Source of the DNA: Leifsonia shinshuensis
Lineage (GTDB): Bacteria; Actinomycetota; Actinomycetes; Actinomycetales; Microbacteriaceae
DNA length: 64,000 bases
Direction of reading: 5' to 3'
NCBI RefSeq assembly: GCF_031456835.1
Contig: NZ_JAVDVK010000001.1
Location: forward strand, 620,001-684,000
Made by a program: the position numbers and the translations under genes. Under the pieces are notes generated by a model. It was not told the DNA's origin. It saw only the letters and a list, made by a program, of their open reading frames with translations, and ran no database searches. This document shows, piece by piece, positions 1 to 7,667 of this stretch; the first letter of the stretch is position 1, and every line of letters starts with the position of its first letter.

Positions 1-571
1 CGACCGCGGTGTCCCACTGGATGGCGAGATCGTCGTGTGGGATGCCGGTCAGGATGCGGTCCAGCTCACCGAACAGCGCGCGCTCGTAGGCGGGTTCGAT
101 CGCCGCGCGGTCCTCCGGCACGATGAACGGGCCCACGACTCCCGCCGGCGTCGGCAACGAGACCTGGAAGCGTGTGCGGGGCGGGATGACTCCCTCAGAG
201 CGCAGCCGCTCGAACACGGCGTAGGAGTCGAGCGCCGCGTCGGCGTAACCCAGGTTCGGGAACTCGAGGTCGTCGGCGCTCACGCCCGGGTCGAGGCGGA
301 AGGGGCGCCCGTCGAACCGACCGCGCAGCAGCGAGGGCGGCACGTCGATGCGCGAGATGCCCGCCATCGTGTCGAGGCGTGCGGTCTGGAACTGCACCCA
401 GTAGAACCGTTCGCCGACCTCGCCGTCCGGGATGCGGCGCATCCGGTCGCCGAGGTGCCCGCTCACCGTGCGGAACACGGTCTCGGCGTCGGGCAGGTTG
501 ACGCTGCCGACGAGGTGGGCTCCACGGATGACAGGGGAGACAGTCTGAGATTCGGGGCTGCTCGTGCTCAC
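1..571 (-). CDS. MetE/UROD-superfamily-like protein, 3' end beyond window
   Basis: The reading frame starts at a GTG and runs off the left edge, so only about 190 N-terminal residues are visible. The N-terminus (GAHLVGSVNLPDAETVF, then RRIPDGEVGERFYWVQFQ) resembles proteins related to cobalamin-independent methionine synthase and uroporphyrinogen decarboxylase that are usually annotated as hypothetical. The late segment DDLAIQWDTA fits the conserved strand that precedes the active site in that fold. Methyl transfer is possible but cannot be claimed, because the zinc-binding C-terminal half is outside the window. It is transcribed leftward, downstream of the lytic transglycosylase gene and separated from it by a strong hairpin. 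Start choice: the GTG begins just before the first conserved residues. Confidence 0.6.
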   Translation of the reverse strand, partial: MSTSSPESQTVSPVIRGAHLVGSVNLPDAETVFRTVSGHLGDRMRRIPDGEVGERFYWVQFQTARLDTMAGISRIDVPPSLLRGRFDGRPFRLDPGVSADDLEFPNLGYADAALDSYAVFERLRSEGVIPPRTRFQVSLPTPAGVVGPFIVPEDRAAIEPAYERALFGELDRILTGIPHDDLAIQWDTAV

Positions 572-618
572 CCGCGGAGTCTATCGGCGGGCGCGGACAG
601 CACGGCGACGGCAAGCAG

Positions 619-652
619 AACGGCGGCCGGGGAGAGAACCCCGGCCGCCGTA
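619..652 (-). terminator. Hairpin terminator of the lytic transglycosylase gene
   Basis: A perfect 12-bp stem (CGGCGGCCGGGG at 621-632, complement at 639-650) with a 6-nt loop lies just downstream of the leftward transglycosylase stop at 671. There is no clear U-tract, which is common for actinobacterial terminators. Confidence 0.6.
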
Positions 653-670
653 CACCGCTCGCTCAGCGGA

Positions 671-1462
671 TCAATACCAGTTGAACGACTCCGAGTGGCC
701 CCAGGCGCCGCAGGGCGTCCCGTAGCCGCGGGCGATGTAGTCGAGACCCCACTTGATCTGGGTGGTCGCGTTGGTCTCCCAGTCCGAGCCGGCCGAGGCC
801 ATCTTGCTCCCGGGCAGCGCCTGCGGGATGCCGGTGGCGCCGCTGCCGGGGTTGGAGGCCTGGTAGTTCCACTGCGACTCGCGCTGCCACAGCTTCTCGA
901 GGCACCCGAACTGGTCGGCGCCCCAGCCGTACTGGCTCGCGGCGAGGCTTGCGGCCGTCGCCTTCGCGCCCGCCGGGGTGTTGGCGTTCGCCTGCGCGGC
1001 GGCGGCTGCAGCCGCGGCAGCCGCAGCGGCGGCAGCGGCCTTGCGGTCGGCCTCCGCGCCCGCGGCGGCGAGCGCGTCCGACGCCGCCTTGGTCTTGTCG
1101 ATGGTGCTGCGGAGCTTCGTGTCGTCGAGCTTCGTGAAGCCGCTGAGGCCGGCGATCGCCGTCTTCGCGGCCGTCGGGTCGGCCTTCGCCTGGTTGGCGG
1201 CGAGGGTCGCCTGGGCGCCGGCGAGGGTGGTCTTCGCCTCGTCCTCGAGCCGCTCGCGGACGATCGAGCCGTAGACGCCGAGCTGCTCGTGGCGCATCCC
1301 GGTGGACTCGGAGAGCTCGCGGGTCTGGCGCTCGCTGGCCTGCTGCTGCGCCATGACGGGGGCGATCAGGCTGGCGCTCATGATCACGGCGGCTGCGCCG
1401 GTCACGATGCGGCCGAAGGGGATGGGACTGTTCTTGACGGTGGAACGGAGAGTACTGAGCAT
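671..1462 (-). CDS. Secreted lytic transglycosylase domain protein
   Basis: 263 residues. An N-terminal signal sequence spans about residues 1-38 (basic start, hydrophobic stretch, then APVMA as a possible signal peptidase site), so the protein is exported. The middle is a charged, probably coiled-coil region ending in a run of about 15 alanines, which looks like a flexible spacer. The C-terminal ~90 residues carry the SLT/Rpf-like fold: WQRESQWN holds the expected catalytic Glu, followed by GATGIPQALPGSKMAS and a closing GTPCGAWGHS; two Cys may form a disulfide. The expected activity is cleavage of peptidoglycan glycan strands during growth or resuscitation (family knowledge). It is a single gene with its own terminator and a long leader. 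The exact substrate specificity is unknown. Confidence 0.85.
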   Translation of the reverse strand: MLSTLRSTVKNSPIPFGRIVTGAAAVIMSASLIAPVMAQQQASERQTRELSESTGMRHEQLGVYGSIVRERLEDEAKTTLAGAQATLAANQAKADPTAAKTAIAGLSGFTKLDDTKLRSTIDKTKAASDALAAAGAEADRKAAAAAAAAAAAAAAAQANANTPAGAKATAASLAASQYGWGADQFGCLEKLWQRESQWNYQASNPGSGATGIPQALPGSKMASAGSDWETNATTQIKWGLDYIARGYGTPCGAWGHSESFNWY

Positions 1463-1795
1463 TGTCTTCCTGGATCGGGTTATCCCGGCTGCAGCGCGCG
1501 GACGCCGGAGCGTGCGCGGGGGGACCGTGGCTCATCGGGAGCGGTCCAGCGGGCGACCGCGGAGCACGCGCGGAAGCGCCTCATGGACCCGTGGTCCGGA
1601 AGGCGCAGCGTGCGGCGCGGGTGTGCCGGGCGTTCGGAAGGCTCGAGCATCCAGGAGCGGGCGCGGGGGCGCCTCAGGGGTTGGGGGCTGGATGCCGCCT
1701 GCGCGGCACGGACGGCACTCACGGCCGTCGATAAATGACCCTAGGCCCCGATTCTGGACGGTTCGGGCATAGAGCCTGGCAAAGTCGTGTACGCG
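1463..1795. other. 333-bp intergenic region: leader of the transglycosylase gene
   Basis: No convincing gene lies here. The region separates the leftward MFS gene (ending at 1796) from the leftward transglycosylase gene (starting at 1462). It holds a small hairpin at 1693-1708 (TGCCGC stem, CTGC loop) and GC-rich low-complexity sequence. Cell-wall hydrolase genes of actinobacteria often have c-di-AMP riboswitches in such leaders, but the conserved core of that class was not recognised here. Confidence 0.5.
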
Positions 1796-3058
1796 TCAAC
1801 GACTTCGGGGATCGGCCGCCGCCGTCGCCTCCTCGGCCTCGACGGCCGCTTCGGCCGCATCCATGCGCCGGTCGGTGACCCACAGCATCGGGATGAGCTG
1901 CAGCACGATGAGGCCGCCCATGATCCAGAACACCGACTGCACGCCGAACGCCTGGCCGAGCAGTCCGCCCGCCGCCGCGCCGAGCGGCATGGTGCCCCAG
2001 GCGAGCAAGCGGTAGGCGCTGTTGAGCCGGCCGAGGAGCCGGGTGGGGGTGACGCGCTGGCGCAGCGAGACCGTGATGACGTTCCAGACGGAGATCGTGA
2101 TGCCGCCGAGGAGCATCCCTGCCCCGATCACGAACGGATTCGCCGTGAACCCGGGGGTCGCAACGGTCAGCAGCGACCCGGCGATCGTCAGGACCAGGGC
2201 GCGTGACCGGCCGAGCAGCCGTTCGGCCGGCTCGGCGAGGAACGTCCCGAGCACGCTGCCGATCGCCGAGCAGGTGAGCAGCAGCCCGTACGCCGGGTCG
2301 CTCAGGTTCATCGTCGAGGAGGGACCGGCCGCGTACAGCACGAACACCGTGAAGGCGGCGGAGGCGGCGAAGTTGAAGATTCCGACCATGATGGCGAGCG
2401 TCCGGAGGAGGGTGTTGCCCGCGAGGAACCTCAGGCCCTCGGCGATGTCCGCACGGATCGTGGTCGGCTCGGTACGCCCCGCGACGAAGCGGCCGCGGAC
2501 CAGCAGGAGCACCCCGATCGCCGCCACCCAGAGCAGCACCGGGGTTCCGAACGCGACGCCGACGCCGACGGCGACGAGGAATCCGCCGAGCGGCGGACCC
2601 ACGAACTCGTTCGCCGTGAGCTCGGCGGCGTAGAGGCGGCCGTTGGCCCGTGAGAGACGGTCGCGGGGGACCAGCTGCGGCAGGATCGACTGCGACGAGG
2701 TGTCGTAGATGGTCTCGGCGACGCCGATGCAGAGCGCGGCGGCGTAGAGCAGCCAGATCGACCCGGCGCCGGCGACGGTCGCGACGGTGAGGCAGGCGAG
2801 GAACAGCGCGCGGGCGCCGTTGGCCACGAGCATCAGCCGGCGGCGGTCCCGGCGATCGGCCAACGCGCCGGCGGTGAGCGCGAAGAACAGCCACGGCAGC
2901 GTGAACGCGAAGGTGAGCCCGGCGATGAGGGCGGGGGAGTCGGTGTAACGGATCGCGACGAGCGGGAGTGCGACCTTCATCGCGCCGTCGGCCAGGTTGG
3001 AGAGCCCGGCCGACGTCCAGAGCCTCCAGTAGCGCGTGCCGAGCCCATCCGTCGTCAT
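1796..3058 (-). CDS. MFS transporter (drug/siderophore exporter-like)
   Basis: 420 residues, with about 12 hydrophobic segments and the MFS motif A region in the first half (TAGALADRRDRRRLM). The N-terminus (RYWRLWTSAGLSNLADG) and the signature IWLLYAAALCIGVAET are typical of EntS/multidrug exporter-like MFS proteins. It probably exports a small molecule by proton antiport; the substrate is unknown. The ATG at 3058 is chosen over longer in-frame starts because upstream starts would run across the shared operator region and into the divergent gene. It is divergent from a winged-helix regulator at 3132, which probably controls it. It is clearly related to the MFS protein at 49188, which is also paired with a similar regulator. 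Confidence 0.85.
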   Translation of the reverse strand: MTTDGLGTRYWRLWTSAGLSNLADGAMKVALPLVAIRYTDSPALIAGLTFAFTLPWLFFALTAGALADRRDRRRLMLVANGARALFLACLTVATVAGAGSIWLLYAAALCIGVAETIYDTSSQSILPQLVPRDRLSRANGRLYAAELTANEFVGPPLGGFLVAVGVGVAFGTPVLLWVAAIGVLLLVRGRFVAGRTEPTTIRADIAEGLRFLAGNTLLRTLAIMVGIFNFAASAAFTVFVLYAAGPSSTMNLSDPAYGLLLTCSAIGSVLGTFLAEPAERLLGRSRALVLTIAGSLLTVATPGFTANPFVIGAGMLLGGITISVWNVITVSLRQRVTPTRLLGRLNSAYRLLAWGTMPLGAAAGGLLGQAFGVQSVFWIMGGLIVLQLIPMLWVTDRRMDAAEAAVEAEEATAAADPRSR

Positions 3059-3078
3059 GTGCCCAGGTTCGCACACTG

Positions 3079-3119
3079 ATTGAGAAAGTTCAATCGATAG
3101 GAGTTCACTCAATCGTTGA
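3079..3119. promoter_or_regulatory. Candidate operator between MFS gene and its HTH regulator
   Basis: The 73-bp divergent gap contains two inverted repeats built on the same half-site: ATTGA-N6-TCAAT at 3079-3094 and TCAA-TCG-TTGA at 3109-3119. They overlap the likely promoters in both directions. A -10-like TAGTCT (3120-3125) sits 6 bp before the regulator's GTG start. This is the expected layout for autoregulation plus control of the exporter. Confidence 0.6.
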
Positions 3120-3131
3120 TAGTCTGGACCC

Positions 3132-3716
3132 GTGACCGACGACCTTCCGCATGCGAGCAGTGCCGACCCGGACGCCAAGCGCAGGCCTGCGACCCCGGAG
3201 GAGCTCAAGGCGCTCTCGCACCCGCTGCGCGTGCGGATCGTGCGGTTGTGCGGCGACCGCGACTGGACCAACAAGCAGCTGGCCGACCGCCTGGGGATCG
3301 ACCCCGGCACCGTCTACTACCACGTGCGGCAGCTCGTCCGGACGGGATTCCTCGAGCCCGCCGACGTGAGGACGGGGGAGTCCGGCGCGCTCGAGAAGCC
3401 CTACCGTTCGACGGGCAAGAGCTGGTGGCTCACCGTCTCCCTCGACGACCTGGACCTGAGCCAGGGCCTCGCCCCCGTCGAGGCGTTCCAGCAGGAGCTC
3501 GCGGAGGCGGGTCCGACATCCATCGCCACCTACGCCCGCTTCTCGCTGCACCTGTCGCCCGAGGATGTCGCCGAGCTCGACCGCCGCATCGTGGCGGTGC
3601 TCGACGAGTTCATCGAGCACGACGCCGAGCGCGCGCAGCATCCCGCGCACGGCGGCATCTTCCTGGTGCACCGGGCCCTCGACCCCGGCTCCGACGACGC
3701 CGCCGCCTCCGCCTGA
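3132..3716 (+). CDS. Winged-helix (ArsR-type HTH) transcriptional regulator
   Basis: 194 residues. Residues about 20-85 form a winged helix: an ELKALSHPLRVRIVRLCG start, a recognition helix region TNKQLADRLGIDPGTVYYHVRQLVRTGFLE, and a wing (EKPYRSTGKSWWL). The first part is typical of ArsR/HTH_20 regulators that dimerise and repress neighbouring genes. No metal-binding cysteine cluster is seen, so it probably senses an organic ligand or is not a metal sensor. The gene starts with GTG; TAGTCT ends 6 bp upstream, which suggests a leaderless transcript. It is divergent from the MFS exporter with paired inverted repeats between them. The regulator at 48469 is of the same general type. Confidence 0.85.
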   Translation: MTDDLPHASSADPDAKRRPATPEELKALSHPLRVRIVRLCGDRDWTNKQLADRLGIDPGTVYYHVRQLVRTGFLEPADVRTGESGALEKPYRSTGKSWWLTVSLDDLDLSQGLAPVEAFQQELAEAGPTSIATYARFSLHLSPEDVAELDRRIVAVLDEFIEHDAERAQHPAHGGIFLVHRALDPGSDDAAASA

Positions 3717-3738
3717 CGCCACCTCCGCCTGACGGGCG

Positions 3739-3808
3739 GCGATTGCGCCCGTTCGGAACGACTCCGCCCCTGCGAGCAGCCGCAGACGTTCCGAACCACC
3801 GCAGTCGC
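3739..3808. repeat. Intergenic palindromic repeat, GTTCGGAACG/GCAGACGTT family, copy 1
   Basis: An imperfect long inverted repeat lies right after the regulator's stop and before the convergent thioredoxin-fold gene. The outer arms are GCGATTGC and GCAGTCGC; the inner arms both carry GTTCGGAACG or its complement, which is itself a small palindrome. Related copies are at 38885-38950 and 56704-56773. It may act as a bidirectional terminator, or it may be a REP-like element. Confidence 0.65.
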
Positions 3809-3823
3809 GGTCGGCGGATGCGG

Positions 3824-4138
3824 TCAGAGCGCCTTCGCGGCGGCCGCCAGCACCTGGGCGAGCGTCGGGACGCCCTCCGCGCGGAACACCTCGGCGCCGT
3901 CCTGGCCTTCGACGATAACGGTCGGCGTCGAGCGGATGCCGTCGCGCTCGGCCCGGTCGATGTTGCGGGCGACGTCCAGCTCCGTCACCGCGATGCGGGG
4001 AGCGAGGCGCGCGGCCTCCGCGAGCACGGCGCGCGTCTGCATGCACGGCTCGCAGAAGGCCGACGTGTACAGGGTCAGGCGGGCACGGGTGTGCTCGGCC
4101 CCGGTGACCTCCGGGACAACGGCCGGTGTCGAATCCAC
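3824..4138 (-). CDS. Thioredoxin/glutaredoxin-fold protein
   Basis: 104 residues from a GTG start. The sequence LTLYTSAFCEPCMQTRAVLAEAARL has a redox CxxC (C29, C32) at the start of helix 1, as in thioredoxins. The later STPTVIVEGQDG contains the cis-proline typical of the fold. The single domain has no signal peptide, so it is cytoplasmic. It probably reduces disulfides or passes electrons to a reductase; the partner is not visible. It is transcribed towards the HTH gene, with palindromic repeat copy 1 between them. The start was chosen because the upstream sequence in this frame runs antisense through the SGNH hydrolase gene and shows no conserved protein. Confidence 0.8.
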   Translation of the reverse strand: MDSTPAVVPEVTGAEHTRARLTLYTSAFCEPCMQTRAVLAEAARLAPRIAVTELDVARNIDRAERDGIRSTPTVIVEGQDGAEVFRAEGVPTLAQVLAAAAKAL

Positions 4139-4234
4139 CCTGTCAGTGTACGTCCGGCGAAATCGCGGCGACGATCCTGCAGAACCGGGCGTCCCGGCGC
4201 GACCCGGCGGGCCTGTGCGACCCACAATCGTCCC

Positions 4235-5062
4235 GTGAGCCGAACGACCTATACGCGCTACGTCGCCCTCGGAGACTCGCTCACCGAGGGGCTCTGCGAC
4301 AGCGCGCCCGGCGCCCCGGACGCGTTCCTCGGCTGGGCGGACCGCCTCGCCGGCATCCTCGACGGCGACGCCCGCCTGGCCGGCGACTCGGTCGAGTTCG
4401 CCAACCTCGCCGTGCGCGGACGCCGGATCTCCGACGTGGTGGAGGCGCAGATCCCTCACGCGCTGCAGCTGCGCCCCGACCTCGTCTCGGTCATGATCGG
4501 CGGCAACGACCTGATGAGCCCCTCCGCCGACCCGGATGCGCTGGCCGCGCGGCTCGAGACCGGCATCCGGGCCCTGCGCGACTCGGGGGCGACGGTGCTG
4601 CTCGCCAACATCTTCGACCCGCAGTTCGCCTTCTTCCTGAAGCCGTTCCGCGGCCGCGCCGCCGTCTTCAACGCGAACATCTGGAGCATCGCGCGGGACC
4701 AGCGCGCCGTCGTGCTGGATGTGTGGGGCGTGCGCGAGTTCCGCGATCCGGCGATGTGGGCGTCCGACCGCGTGCACCTCAGCACGCGCGGGCACCGCCT
4801 GCTCGCCGCGCACGCGGCGCACGCCCTCGGCGTCCCGTACGCCGAGGTGAGCGGGCCGGAGGCTGCCGCCGTGCCCGAGCCGCCGGCGCCGCCCGACGAG
4901 CTGCCCCTGCGCACGTGGCTCCGGGTCTACGCGATCCCGTGGGTGGCCCGCCGGCTGCGCCACGTCTCCACCGGCGACGGGCGCGGGCCCAAGCTGCCGG
5001 TCCCGCAGCGCGTGGGCCTCAGCGGCCACTCGATTCCGGGCACCGTCGGAGGCCCGCACTAG
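4235..5062 (+). CDS. SGNH/GDSL-family hydrolase
   Basis: 275 residues, GTG start. All SGNH blocks are visible: GDSLTEG near residue 13 (nucleophile Ser15), NLAVRGRR with the oxyanion Gly, MIGGND with the Asn, and [11 protein letters not shown] with the catalytic Asp and His. No signal peptide is seen, so it is probably cytoplasmic. Proteins of this kind in actinobacteria are esterases or lipases of unknown natural substrate. The C-terminal 60 residues are proline-rich and then basic, beyond the catalytic fold. It is followed after 10 bp by orn, which appears to have its own promoter. Confidence 0.88.
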   Translation: MSRTTYTRYVALGDSLTEGLCDSAPGAPDAFLGWADRLAGILDGDARLAGDSVEFANLAVRGRRISDVVEAQIPHALQLRPDLVSVMIGGNDLMSPSADPDALAARLETGIRALRDSGATVLLANIFDPQFAFFLKPFRGRAAVFNANIWSIARDQRAVVLDVWGVREFRDPAMWASDRVHLSTRGHRLLAAHAAHALGVPYAEVSGPEAAAVPEPPAPPDELPLRTWLRVYAIPWVARRLRHVSTGDGRGPKLPVPQRVGLSGHSIPGTVGGPH

Positions 5063-5072
5063 ACTCGGTGTT

Positions 5073-5696
5073 ATGGCTACCTCCTCGGATCGACTGGTCT
5101 GGATCGACTGCGAGATGACCGGCCTCGACCTCGAGGTCGACGAGCTCGTCGAGATCGCGGTGGTGATCACCGACTTCGAGCTGAACGTGCTCGACCCGGG
5201 CCTCAGCATCGTCATCAAGCCCGACGACTCGGCCCTCGAGCACATGGGCGACTTCGTGCGGCAGATGCACACTACCTCGGGGCTCATCGACGAGATCCCG
5301 AACGGCAAGAGCCTCGCCGAGGCCGAGTACGAGGTGCTGGAGTACGTGCTCAAGTTCGCGCCGACCGCGCGCACCGCGCCGCTCGCCGGCAACACCATCG
5401 GCACCGACCGGATGTTCCTCGCGAAGTACATGCCGCGGCTGGACAACCACCTGCACTACCGGAACGTCGACGTGTCCTCCATCAAGGAGCTCGCGCGCCG
5501 CTGGTTCCCCCGCATCTACTTCAACGCTCCCGAGAAGAACGGCGGGCACCGCGCGCTGGCCGACATCCTCGAGTCCATCCGCGAGCTCGACTACTACCGC
5601 TCCGCCGCGTTCGTCGCGCCTCCCGGCCCGAGCACGGAGGACACCCAGGCGCTGAGGGACGGCGTCGTGGAAAAATGGGCTCCCCGCATGTACTAG
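5073..5696 (+). CDS. orn: Oligoribonuclease
   Basis: 207 residues. Orn degrades 2-5-nt RNA fragments, the last step of mRNA turnover, and also clears pGpG where cyclic di-GMP is used. The DEDDh exonuclease signature is complete: [10 protein letters not shown] (D12, E14) at the start, a second Asp-containing strand ([17 protein letters not shown]), and [11 protein letters not shown] near residue 165. The length is close to the usual 180-210. A -10-like TAGACT ends 7 bp before the ATG, so the mRNA is probably leaderless. It is followed by tRNA-His on the same strand. Confidence 0.96.
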   Translation: MATSSDRLVWIDCEMTGLDLEVDELVEIAVVITDFELNVLDPGLSIVIKPDDSALEHMGDFVRQMHTTSGLIDEIPNGKSLAEAEYEVLEYVLKFAPTARTAPLAGNTIGTDRMFLAKYMPRLDNHLHYRNVDVSSIKELARRWFPRIYFNAPEKNGGHRALADILESIRELDYYRSAAFVAPPGPSTEDTQALRDGVVEKWAPRMY

Positions 5697-5743
5697 AATC
5701 GATGAGTTGCTTGCGCCGCCCGCTCGGTTCGGCGCGACACATG

Positions 5744-5819
5744 GTGGGTATAGCTCAGTTGGTAGAGCGCCTGGTTGTGGTCCAGGAGGTCGCGGGTTCA
5801 AGCCCCGTTACTCACCCCA
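5744..5819 (+). tRNA. tRNA-His (GTG anticodon)
   Basis: It folds as a complete cloverleaf: acceptor GTGGGTA/TACTCAC, D arm GCTCAGTTGGTAGAGC, anticodon arm CCTGG-TTGTGGT-CCAGG with anticodon GTG, and T arm GCGGG-TTCAAGC-CCCGT. CCA is encoded. The base before the acceptor (5743) is G and can serve as the G-1 identity element opposite C73. Confidence 0.95.
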
Positions 5820-5821
5820 CC

Positions 5822-5856
5822 AAGAAGGGCCGGACTCCCCGAGTCCGGCCCTTCTT
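5822..5856 (+). terminator. Rho-independent terminator after tRNA-His
   Basis: A perfect 15-bp stem (AAGAAGGGCCGGACT at 5822-5836, complement at 5842-5856) with a 5-nt loop begins three bases after the tRNA CCA end. Confidence 0.85.
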
Positions 5857-5887
5857 CGCGTCTCCGCCCCCCAGCGTCCCCCCCTCT

Positions 5888-5949
5888 GTCGAGTACACGA
5901 AAAGTGCACGCGACACGCCGGATTCGCGTGCACTTTTCGTGTACTCGAC
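5888..5949. repeat. Perfect 26-bp intergenic palindrome, GTCGAGT family, copy 1
   Basis: Two perfectly complementary 26-bp arms (5888-5913 and 5924-5949) flank a 10-nt loop CACGCCGGAT. The left arm begins GTCGAGTACACGAAAAGTGC. A second, diverged copy is at 19693-19768 and keeps the stem through compensating changes. It lies between the tRNA-His terminator and the tRNA-Arg remnants, with no gene. Confidence 0.8.
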
Positions 5950-5976
5950 GGGGGATGGGATGCGTGCGCAAGAGGG

Positions 5977-6100
5977 TGCCCCCGGCAGGAATCGAACCTG
6001 CGACCAAGAGATGAGAAGCACCGCGAGAACTGCTCCAGTGCCCCCGGCAGGAATCGAACCTGCGACCAAGAGATGAGAAGCACCGCGAGAACTGCTCCGG
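5977..6100 (-). repeat. Two tandem 62-bp units carrying tRNA-Arg 3' remnants
   Basis: Units 5977-6038 and 6039-6100 are identical except for the second-last base. The first 42 bases of each match the 3' part of the adjacent tRNA-Arg gene (6101-6142) at 41 of 42 positions: acceptor 3' strand, T arm, variable region, 3' anticodon stem and part of the anticodon loop. The remaining 20 bp of each unit are unrelated to the tRNA 5' half, so neither unit can fold as a tRNA. Duplicated tRNA 3' ends are the usual scar of tyrosine-recombinase integration; no integrase is present here. Confidence 0.8.
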
Positions 6101-6173
6101 TGCCCCCGGCAGGAATCGAACCTGCGACCAAGAGATTAGAAGGCTCCTGCTCTATCCGCTGAGCTACGGGGGC
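6101..6173 (-). tRNA. tRNA-Arg (TCT anticodon)
   Basis: Cloverleaf on the minus strand: acceptor GCCCCCG/CGGGGGC, D arm GCTCAGCGGATAGAGC, anticodon loop CTTCTAA (anticodon TCT, reads AGA), T arm GCAGG-TTCGATT-CCTGC, discriminator A, CCA not encoded. The bottom pair of the anticodon stem (C31-U39) is mismatched. Its 3' half is duplicated twice in tandem immediately downstream. Confidence 0.93.
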
Positions 6174-6205
6174 GACGCATCCACGATACCGGAGCGGCGC
6201 AGGGC

Positions 6206-7549
6206 TCAGAGCGTCGTGCCGGACTTGCCCGCGCGGTTCACGATCGCGATGACCGGGCGCCGTCCGCGCAGGCCGAACCGCAGCCGCAGCTGCGCCTGGT
6301 GGGCGATCAGCACGGCGACGACCGCGGCCGCGGCGGCGGGGACGAGCCCGGAGATCGCCATCGCGATGTGCGGGCCGACCTGCTCCACGATCCACCCCAT
6401 CAGCGGCCCGCCGAGCGCCTGGCCGCCGAGCAGCACCAGGATGTACAGCGAGATCACACGGCCGCGGATCTGCAGGTTCGACGACATCTGCACCAGCGAG
6501 TTCGCCGCCGTGATGAACAGCAGGTTGCCGACGCCGACGCCGATCAGCAGCATCCCGAACGCCAGCTCGCCGGGGGCGAATCCCGCCAGCGCCTGCACGA
6601 TCCCCAGGGCGGCCGCCGTGCCGACGACCATCGACAGCCGCACGCTGGTGCGCCGGGTGGATGCGAGCGCCCCGGTGAGTGCGCCGGCGGCGACGAGCGC
6701 GTTGAACATCCCGTAGCCCTGGGCGCCCACGTGGTAGACGTCGTTCGCGTACGCGGCGAGGAACACCGGCATGTTGAACGCGAAGACCGCGACGACGGCG
6801 ACCATGACGATGGTCCAGAAGATCACCGGCTTGCGGCGCACGTACCGCATCCCCTCGGCGAGCTGCCCCTTGGTGCGCGGGGCCGCCGGCGACGCGTGCA
6901 GTTCGGAGCGCTTCAGGGTCGCGACCGCGAACACCACCGCGAGGCACGCGACGGCGTTGATCGCGAACGACCACCCGCCACCCACCGCCGTGATGAGGAT
7001 GCCGCCCAGCGCCGGTCCGATCAGGCCGCCGAGCTGGAAGATCGAGGAGTTGAGGCTGATCGCGTTCCGGAGGTACTTCGGGCCGACCAGCTCGTTCACG
7101 AACACCTGGCGCGCCGGGTTGTCGACGACCGTGACGAGGCCGAGCACGAACGAGATCGCGTAGACGTGCCACACCTCGATGACACCGCTCAGGGTCAGCA
7201 CGGCGAGGAGCGCGGCGAGCGCAGCCGCGCACGACTGGGTGACGACGAGCAGGCGCTGCTTGGAGTAGCGATCCGTGATCACTCCGCCCCACAGGCCGAA
7301 CAGCAGCATGGGGGTGAACTGCATGAACACGGTCACCCCGACCGCGGCGACGCTGCCGGAGAGCTGCAGGACCAGCCAGTCCATCGCGATGCGCTGCATC
7401 CACACCGCCGTGTTGGCGACCAGGTTGCTCGCGGCGAAGCGCCGGTAGTTCGGCACGCGGAGGGAGGCGAAGGTCTCCTTCCACGGCGGGCGGGCGGAGA
7501 GGACCGGCATGGGTCCGGTGGGCGGGGCCGCTGCGGGGGAGTGCGCCAC
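6206..7549 (-). CDS. MFS transporter (EntS-like)
   Basis: 447 residues, with about 12 membrane segments after a ~35-residue cytoplasmic leader. The segment GLWGGVITDRYSKQRLLVVTQ is MFS motif A, and NPARQVFVNELVGPKYLRNAISLNSSIFQLGGLIGPALGG is typical of the EntS/DUF894 exporter branch. It probably exports a small molecule with proton antiport; the substrate is unknown. It is divergent from a LysR-type regulator at 7668 with a 118-bp shared control region, so the regulator probably controls it. The other two EntS-type MFS genes here are at 1796 and 49188. Confidence 0.87.
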   Translation of the reverse strand: MAHSPAAAPPTGPMPVLSARPPWKETFASLRVPNYRRFAASNLVANTAVWMQRIAMDWLVLQLSGSVAAVGVTVFMQFTPMLLFGLWGGVITDRYSKQRLLVVTQSCAAALAALLAVLTLSGVIEVWHVYAISFVLGLVTVVDNPARQVFVNELVGPKYLRNAISLNSSIFQLGGLIGPALGGILITAVGGGWSFAINAVACLAVVFAVATLKRSELHASPAAPRTKGQLAEGMRYVRRKPVIFWTIVMVAVVAVFAFNMPVFLAAYANDVYHVGAQGYGMFNALVAAGALTGALASTRRTSVRLSMVVGTAAALGIVQALAGFAPGELAFGMLLIGVGVGNLLFITAANSLVQMSSNLQIRGRVISLYILVLLGGQALGGPLMGWIVEQVGPHIAMAISGLVPAAAAAVVAVLIAHQAQLRLRFGLRGRRPVIAIVNRAGKSGTTL

Positions 7550-7597
7550 GTGCGTGTTACCTCGATGTCAGTGCTGGTTCCGTATGAAGTGTCCTGA

Positions 7598-7624
7598 TTG
7601 ACATTACGCAGAACCGACTATTCT
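7598..7624 (+). promoter_or_regulatory. Possible promoter of the LysR-type gene
   Basis: A consensus TTGACA (7598-7603) is followed by TATTCT (7619-7624) with a short 15-bp spacer, about 45 bp upstream of the LysR-type start. The divergent gap is AT-richer than its surroundings, as expected for a control region. The short spacing makes the assignment tentative. Confidence 0.35.
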
Positions 7625-7667
7625 TGTTCCCGATCCGAGCTATAACTCCTATTGGCTTTTCGAATGG

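Noticed and set aside
978..1040. Frameshift or repeat expansion at the alanine run in the transglycosylase
   Set aside because: The run uses mixed Ala codons and the frame continues into an intact catalytic domain, so it is a normal linker.
1463..1795. c-di-AMP riboswitch before the lytic transglycosylase gene
   Set aside because: The context fits, but the conserved core of the ydaO class was not recognised. A covariance-model search would decide.
3824..5446. 540-codon version of the thioredoxin-fold gene
   Set aside because: The extra N-terminal part is antisense to the SGNH hydrolase and orn genes and looks like shadow sequence; the GTG at 4138 gives a complete domain.
5977..6100. Two additional tRNA-Arg genes
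   Set aside because: The 5' half (acceptor 5' strand and D arm) is missing in both units, so no cloverleaf can form.
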